64,000 bases of DNA from Streptomyces sp. NBC_00523 (GTDB lineage Bacteria; Actinomycetota; Actinomycetes; Streptomycetales; Streptomycetaceae): assembly GCF_036346615.1 (NCBI RefSeq), contig NZ_CP107836.1:1798001-1862000 (forward strand), in the 5' to 3' direction. Numbering within the stretch: position 1 is the first letter of the stretch; every line of letters starts with the position of its first letter. Below, piece after piece: positions 59,782 through 64,000 of the stretch. Made by a program: the position numbers and the translations under genes. The notes under the pieces are model-generated. The model was not told where the DNA came from and searched no databases. It saw nothing but the letters and a program-made list of their open reading frames with translations.

Positions 59782-62700
59782 TCAGCCCGCCAGGCAGGAC
59801 GGACCGAGCAGCACCTTCAGGTCGCCGAAGAGCGCCGGGTCCGGCTTCACCCGGTGCCGGTCGAGCCGGAGCACCGTGGTCTTGCGGGGACCCTGGAGCC
59901 GGATGCGTACCTCGGTGTCGCCCCGGTGGCTGTTCAGCACCTCACCGAGCCGGCTGACCATGGGCGGGGTGACCCGGACCGTCGGGATGGTCAGGACGAC
60001 GGGCGCGTTGGTCCCGGCGTTGGAGATGTCGGGGACCTGCATCTCCATGGCGACCAGGCGCGGCACGTCCTCGCGCTTGTCGAGGCGCCCCTTGACGAAG
60101 ACGACGGTGTCCTCGACCAGCTGCGTGGAGACCAGCTGGTAGGTGGCGGGGAAGAACATGCACTCGATGGAGCCGGCCAGGTCCTCCACGGTGGCGATGG
60201 CCCAGGCGTTGCCCTGCTTGGTCATCTTGCGCTGGAGGCCGGAGATGATGCCGCCCACCGTGACGATCGCGCCGTCGGCGTGCTCACCGCCGGTGAGCTG
60301 CGAGATCGACGCGTCCGACTTGTCCGACAGCACGTGCTCCAGACCGAAGAGCGGGTGGTCGGAGACGTAGAGCCCGAGCATCTCGCGCTCCTGGGCCAGC
60401 AGATAGGACTTCTCCCACTCGACGTCGGAGAACTCCACGTCGAGCCCGAAGCCCGGCTCGTCGCTGTCCTCCTCGCCGCCGCCGAAGAGGTCGAACTGCC
60501 CCTCGGCCTCCTTGCGCTTGACCTGCACCACGTTGTCGATCATGGGCTCGTGGTGGGCGACGAGGCCCTTGCGGGTGTGGCCCATCTCGTCGAAGGCGCC
60601 CGCCTTGATGAGCGATTCCACGGTCCGCTTGTTGCAGACGACCGCCTCGACCTTGTCCAGGAAGTCGGGGAAGGTGCTGTACTTCCCCTTCGTCTTGCGG
60701 CACCGGATGATCGAGTCCACGACGTTCTGGCCGACGTTGCGGACGGCCGTGAGCCCGAAGAGGATCACGTCGTCGCCCTGGGCGGCGAAGTTGGACTCCG
60801 ACTCGTTGACGTTCGGCGGGAGCACCTTGATGCCCATGCGCCGGCACTCGTTCAGGTAGACCGCGGACTTGTCCTTGTCGTCCTTGACCGAGGTCAGCAG
60901 GGCCGCCATGTACTCGGCGGGGTAGTTCGCCTTGAGGTACGCGGTCCAGTAGGTGACGAGCCCGTACGCGGAGGAGTGCGCCTTGTTGAACGCGTACCCG
61001 GCGAACGGGACCAGGACGTCCCAGAGCGCCTTGATCGCCGCGTCCGAGAAGCCCTTCTTCTTGGCGCCGGCCTCGAAGAGGACGAAGTTCTTCGCCAGCT
61101 CCTCGGGCTTCTTCTTGCCCATCACGCGGCGCAGGATGTCGGCCTCGCCGAGCGAGTAGCCGGCGACGATCTGCGCGGCCTTCTGCACCTGCTCCTGGTA
61201 CACGATCAGGCCGTAGGTGAGGCCCAGGACCTCCTTGAGCGGCTCCTCCAGCTCAGGGTGGATCGGGGTGATCTCCTGGCGGCCGTTCTTGCGCTCGGCG
61301 TAGTTCGTGTGCGAGTTCATGCCCATCGGGCCCGGCCGGTAGAGGGCCGAGACGGCGGAAATGTCCTCGAAGTTGTCGGGCTGCATCTGGCGCAGCAGCG
61401 AGCGCATCGGCCCGCCGTCGAACTGGAACACGCCGAGCGTGTCACCGCGGCACAGCAGCTCGTACGTCTTGGGGTCGTCCAGCGGGAGGGCGAGCATCTC
61501 CAGGTCGATGCCCTTGTTGGACTTCACCATCTTGATGGCGTCGTCCATGATCGTCAGGTTGCGCAGCCCCAGGAAGTCCATCTTGAGGAGGCCGAGCGAC
61601 TCGCACTGCGGGTAGTCCCACTGCGTGATGGTGACGCCGTCGGTGTGCCGCACCCAGACCGGGGCGTGGTCCACGATCGGCTCGCTGGACATGATGACGC
61701 CGGCGGCGTGCACGCCCATCTGCCGGACCAGGCCCTCGACGCCCTTGGCGGTGTCGATGACCTTCTTGACGTCCGGCTCGTTCTCGTACATCCCCCGGAT
61801 CTCGCCGGCCTCGCTGTAGCGCGGGTGGCTGGGGTCGGTGATGCCGTTGAGGTCGATGCCCTTGCCGAGGACGTCGGCGGGCATGGCCTTGGTGAGGCGG
61901 TCGCCCATGGCGTACGGGTAGCCGAGGACGCGGGCGGAGTCCTTGATCGCGTTCTTGGCCTTGATCTTGCCGTAGGTGCCGATCATGGCGACCTTGTCGG
62001 CGCCGTACTTCTCGGTCACGTACCGGATGACCTCGACGCGCCTGCGCTCGTCGAAGTCGATGTCGACGTCGGGCATGGAGACGCGCTCGGGGTTGAGGAA
62101 CCGCTCGAAGATCAGCCCGTGCTCGATCGGGTCGAGGTCGGTGATGCCCATCGCGTACGAGACGATCGAGCCGGCCGCGGAGCCTCGGCCGGGGCCGACC
62201 GCGATGCCGTTGTTCTTGGCCCACATGATGAAGTCGGCGACGACCAGGAAGTACCCCGGGAACCCCATCTGGATGATGATGTCCATCTCGTACTCGACCT
62301 GCCGCTGCCGGTCCTCGGGGACGCCGTTCGGGAAACGGCGGTTCATCCCGACCCGGACCTCCTCCTGGAACCAGGTGATCTCCGTGTAGCCCTCGGGGAT
62401 CTCGAACTTCGGCATCAGGTCGCGCTTCTCGAACATCCCGGTGGTGTCGATCTGCTCGGCGACCAGGAGGGTGTTCGCGCATCCCTCCTGCCAGGCGTCG
62501 GAGGAGTCGACCCCGTACATCTCGTCCGTGGTCTTCAGGTAGTAGCCGGTGCCGTCGAAGCGGAAGCGGTCCGGGTCGGAGAGGTTCTTGCCGGTCTGGA
62601 TGCAGAGCAGGGCGTCGTGCGCGGTCGCCTCGGAGGCGTACGTGTAGTGCGAGTCGTTCGTCACGAGCGGCGGAATGCCGAGCTTCTTGCCGATCTCCAG

Positions 62701-63318
62701 CAGCCCGTCGCGGACCCGGCGCTCGATCTCGATGCCGTGGTCCATCAGCTCCAGGAAGTAGCGCCCCTCGCCGAAGATGTCCTTGTAGTCGGAGGCCGCC
62801 TTGACCGCCTCGTCGAACTGGCCGAGCCGCAGCCGCGTCTGGACCTCGCCGGAGGGGCAGCCGGTGGACGCGATCAGGCCCTCGGACCACTGGGCGATGG
62901 TCTCCTTGTCCATACGCGGCCACTTCTGGAGCCAGCCCTCGGCGTAGGCGTCGGACGACAGCTTGAAGAGGTTGTGCAGACCGGTGCTGTTGGCCGCCCA
63001 GATCGTCTTGTGGGTGTAACCACCCGAACCGGAGACGTCGTCGCGCTTCTGGTGCGGCTGCCCCCACTGGATCTTCCGCTTGTGCTTGCGCGACTCGGGC
63101 GCGACGTACGCCTCGATCCCGATGATCGGCGTCACACCCGCCTTCTGCGCCGAGTGGAAGAAGTCGTACGCCCCGTGCAGGTTGCCGTGGTCGGTCATCG
63201 CGATATGGGACATGCCCATCTCGTTGCACGCGTTGAACATGTCCTTGAGCCGCGCGGCACCGTCCAGCAGCGAGTACTGGGTGTGGACGTGAAGGTGCGT
63301 GAAGGGCGGCTTGGTCAC
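59782..63318 (-). CDS. dnaE: DNA polymerase III subunit alpha
   Basis: An 1178-residue replicative polymerase of the DnaE1 type. The N-terminal PHP domain starts HLHVHTQYSLLDGAARLKD. The catalytic aspartates of the Pol III palm are in PDVDIDFDERRR (Asp417 and Asp419) with the third downstream. A helix-hairpin-helix region follows, then an OB-fold near the C-terminus (GGIISGLQRKMTKQGNAWAIATVED, about 1010-1035). GTG at 63318 with GGAGG upstream. It copies the chromosome as part of the holoenzyme. Standard length, no damage. Confidence 0.98.
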   Translation of the reverse strand: MTKPPFTHLHVHTQYSLLDGAARLKDMFNACNEMGMSHIAMTDHGNLHGAYDFFHSAQKAGVTPIIGIEAYVAPESRKHKRKIQWGQPHQKRDDVSGSGGYTHKTIWAANSTGLHNLFKLSSDAYAEGWLQKWPRMDKETIAQWSEGLIASTGCPSGEVQTRLRLGQFDEAVKAASDYKDIFGEGRYFLELMDHGIEIERRVRDGLLEIGKKLGIPPLVTNDSHYTYASEATAHDALLCIQTGKNLSDPDRFRFDGTGYYLKTTDEMYGVDSSDAWQEGCANTLLVAEQIDTTGMFEKRDLMPKFEIPEGYTEITWFQEEVRVGMNRRFPNGVPEDRQRQVEYEMDIIIQMGFPGYFLVVADFIMWAKNNGIAVGPGRGSAAGSIVSYAMGITDLDPIEHGLIFERFLNPERVSMPDVDIDFDERRRVEVIRYVTEKYGADKVAMIGTYGKIKAKNAIKDSARVLGYPYAMGDRLTKAMPADVLGKGIDLNGITDPSHPRYSEAGEIRGMYENEPDVKKVIDTAKGVEGLVRQMGVHAAGVIMSSEPIVDHAPVWVRHTDGVTITQWDYPQCESLGLLKMDFLGLRNLTIMDDAIKMVKSNKGIDLEMLALPLDDPKTYELLCRGDTLGVFQFDGGPMRSLLRQMQPDNFEDISAVSALYRPGPMGMNSHTNYAERKNGRQEITPIHPELEEPLKEVLGLTYGLIVYQEQVQKAAQIVAGYSLGEADILRRVMGKKKPEELAKNFVLFEAGAKKKGFSDAAIKALWDVLVPFAGYAFNKAHSSAYGLVTYWTAYLKANYPAEYMAALLTSVKDDKDKSAVYLNECRRMGIKVLPPNVNESESNFAAQGDDVILFGLTAVRNVGQNVVDSIIRCRKTKGKYSTFPDFLDKVEAVVCNKRTVESLIKAGAFDEMGHTRKGLVAHHEPMIDNVVQVKRKEAEGQFDLFGGGEEDSDEPGFGLDVEFSDVEWEKSYLLAQEREMLGLYVSDHPLFGLEHVLSDKSDASISQLTGGEHADGAIVTVGGIISGLQRKMTKQGNAWAIATVEDLAGSIECMFFPATYQLVSTQLVEDTVVFVKGRLDKREDVPRLVAMEMQVPDISNAGTNAPVVLTIPTVRVTPPMVSRLGEVLNSHRGDTEVRIRLQGPRKTTVLRLDRHRVKPDPALFGDLKVLLGPSCLAG

Positions 63319-63519
63319 GGCGCTGTGCCTCCGGGGAAATGTGGATGACGGGACGGGTGACGTCTCGGGATGTCTGGGGGGACAGCGTGGAAGTCTACGT
63401 CTCCGAGGAGCGCGGCGACGGGCACTCCGCGATACGGTCGCGCGTTGGAAGGGCGGGACCACCCGTCCCTTTTGTCATGCACGTCATCAGCCAGGTCAGG
63501 CACCAGGAGGCAGTCACAG
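63319..63519. promoter_or_regulatory. dnaE/DUF2252 divergent promoter region with attenuator-like hairpin
   Basis: On the plus strand AAGGGCGGG (63449-63457) pairs with CCCG(T)CCCTT (63462-63471) around ACCA, with one bulged T, followed by TTG. This resembles a weak intrinsic terminator in the leader of the DUF2252 gene. Promoter boxes are not identified. Confidence 0.4.
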
Positions 63520-64000
63520 ATGTCGGACACGCAGACCGGCGCGGAGCGGCGCGGGGAGCAGATTCTCGAGGTCTTCGACGCCGCCTTCAGGGAGCTCCTG
63601 GCGGCCGATCCGGCCGCGTTCCGGGTCAAGTTCCGCAAGATGGCGGGCTCCGCCTTCGCGTTCTACCGGGGCACGGCCTGCCTGTTCTACAGCGACCTGG
63701 AGCGCGAGCGGCACGGCGGCCCGTATCTGGACGAGCGCACCGGCCGGGTCTGGATCCACGGCGACCTGCACGCGGAGAACTTCGGCACCTACATGGACGC
63801 CAACGGCCGCCTCGTCTTCAACGTGAACGACTTCGACGAGGCGTACGTGGGCCCCTTCACCTGGGACCTCAAGCGCTTCGCCGCCTCCGTCGCCCTGCTG
63901 GGGTACGCGAAGGCGCTGGGCGACGAGCAGATCACCGAGCTGGTACGGGTCTACGCGGCGGCCTACCGCGAGCGCATCCGCGCCCTGGCCACGGGCGCCA
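63520..64000 (+). CDS. DUF2252 family protein (partial, cut by window end)
   Basis: The first 160 residues of a DUF2252 protein; the window ends in frame. It has a kinase-like pattern: WIHGDLHAENFG (about residues 83-94) and NVNDFDEA (about 104-111) resemble the catalytic and metal-binding loops of aminoglycoside phosphotransferase-type kinases. Full-length members are about 430-480 residues. Function unknown. The ATG at 63520 has CAGGAGG ten bases upstream. Confidence 0.85.
   Translation, partial: MSDTQTGAERRGEQILEVFDAAFRELLAADPAAFRVKFRKMAGSAFAFYRGTACLFYSDLERERHGGPYLDERTGRVWIHGDLHAENFGTYMDANGRLVFNVNDFDEAYVGPFTWDLKRFAASVALLGYAKALGDEQITELVRVYAAAYRERIRALATGA

Noticed and set aside
59854..63348. 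1164-codon plus-strand frame opposite dnaE
   Set aside because: Shadow of dnaE with no recognisable domain and an unnatural composition.

Overview
The window is chromosomal DNA of a Streptomyces-type actinomycete. By eye it is roughly 70-75% G+C with strong third-position GC bias, many GTG starts and ATGA/GTGA gene overlaps. Gene content and order (gltD-gltB, an ADP-ribosylglycohydrolase cluster, lgt, a thioredoxin-like protein, trpA-trpB-trpM-trpC, trpE-hisI, hisF-priA-hisH-hisB-hisC-hisD, dnaE) match, from memory, the core region of Streptomyces coelicolor between about SCO2025 and SCO2064. I saw no tRNA, rRNA, CRISPR array, insertion sequence or prophage. Nearly all sequence is coding; the only gene-free stretches above 300 bp are 4155-4498 and 20116-20526.

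Region 1 (1-14 kb, more accessory). A minus-strand catabolic set (aldehyde dehydrogenase, extradiol-type VOC dioxygenase, aspartate-dehydrogenase-like oxidoreductase, alpha/beta hydrolase) is divergent from an aromatic-acid-type MFS importer, with two matching operator-like repeats between them. Next come an AroQ-type chorismate mutase, an AraC regulator divergent from a GH35 beta-galactosidase, an ImmA/IrrE-type metallopeptidase, a cold-shock protein followed by a DEAD-box helicase with structured leader and terminator, a PPOX-fold oxidoreductase and an SLC13-type permease.

Region 2 (14-30 kb). The glutamate synthase genes gltBD, with a GlnR-box-like site upstream, are followed by a VIT-family metal transporter. 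Divergent from that gene is a tightly coupled seven-gene operon: four ADP-ribosylglycohydrolase paralogues, a ribokinase, a family III CoA-transferase and a CitE-like CoA lyase. This is the best candidate in the window for an undescribed system. I infer catabolism of an N-ribosylated compound, with ribose phosphorylated and an acid aglycone activated and cleaved as a CoA ester.

Region 3 (29-51 kb). lgt, a membrane-anchored DsbA-like protein, trpA, trpB, the small modulator gene trpM, trpC, three small membrane protein genes, trpE and hisI are all on the minus strand. Then comes an insertion of TIGR03085, an MFS/HTH efflux pair, a PucR regulator and a large LuxR (LAL) regulator, before hisF, a RidA-like gene, priA, hisH, a 55-residue membrane protein, hisB, hisC and hisD. 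PriA probably serves both histidine and tryptophan synthesis.

Region 4 (51-64 kb). A beta-helix/membrane protein, a TPR-like protein, a LON-substrate-binding-domain protein and a YbaK deacylase are on the plus strand. A DUF2567 protein, an ABC-2 exporter pair and a NYN-domain protein are on the minus strand. A 59-residue hydrophilic protein gene (plus), dnaE (minus) and the 5' part of a DUF2252 gene (plus, cut by the window edge) close the window. All functions are read from sequence motifs and family knowledge; no database search was run.
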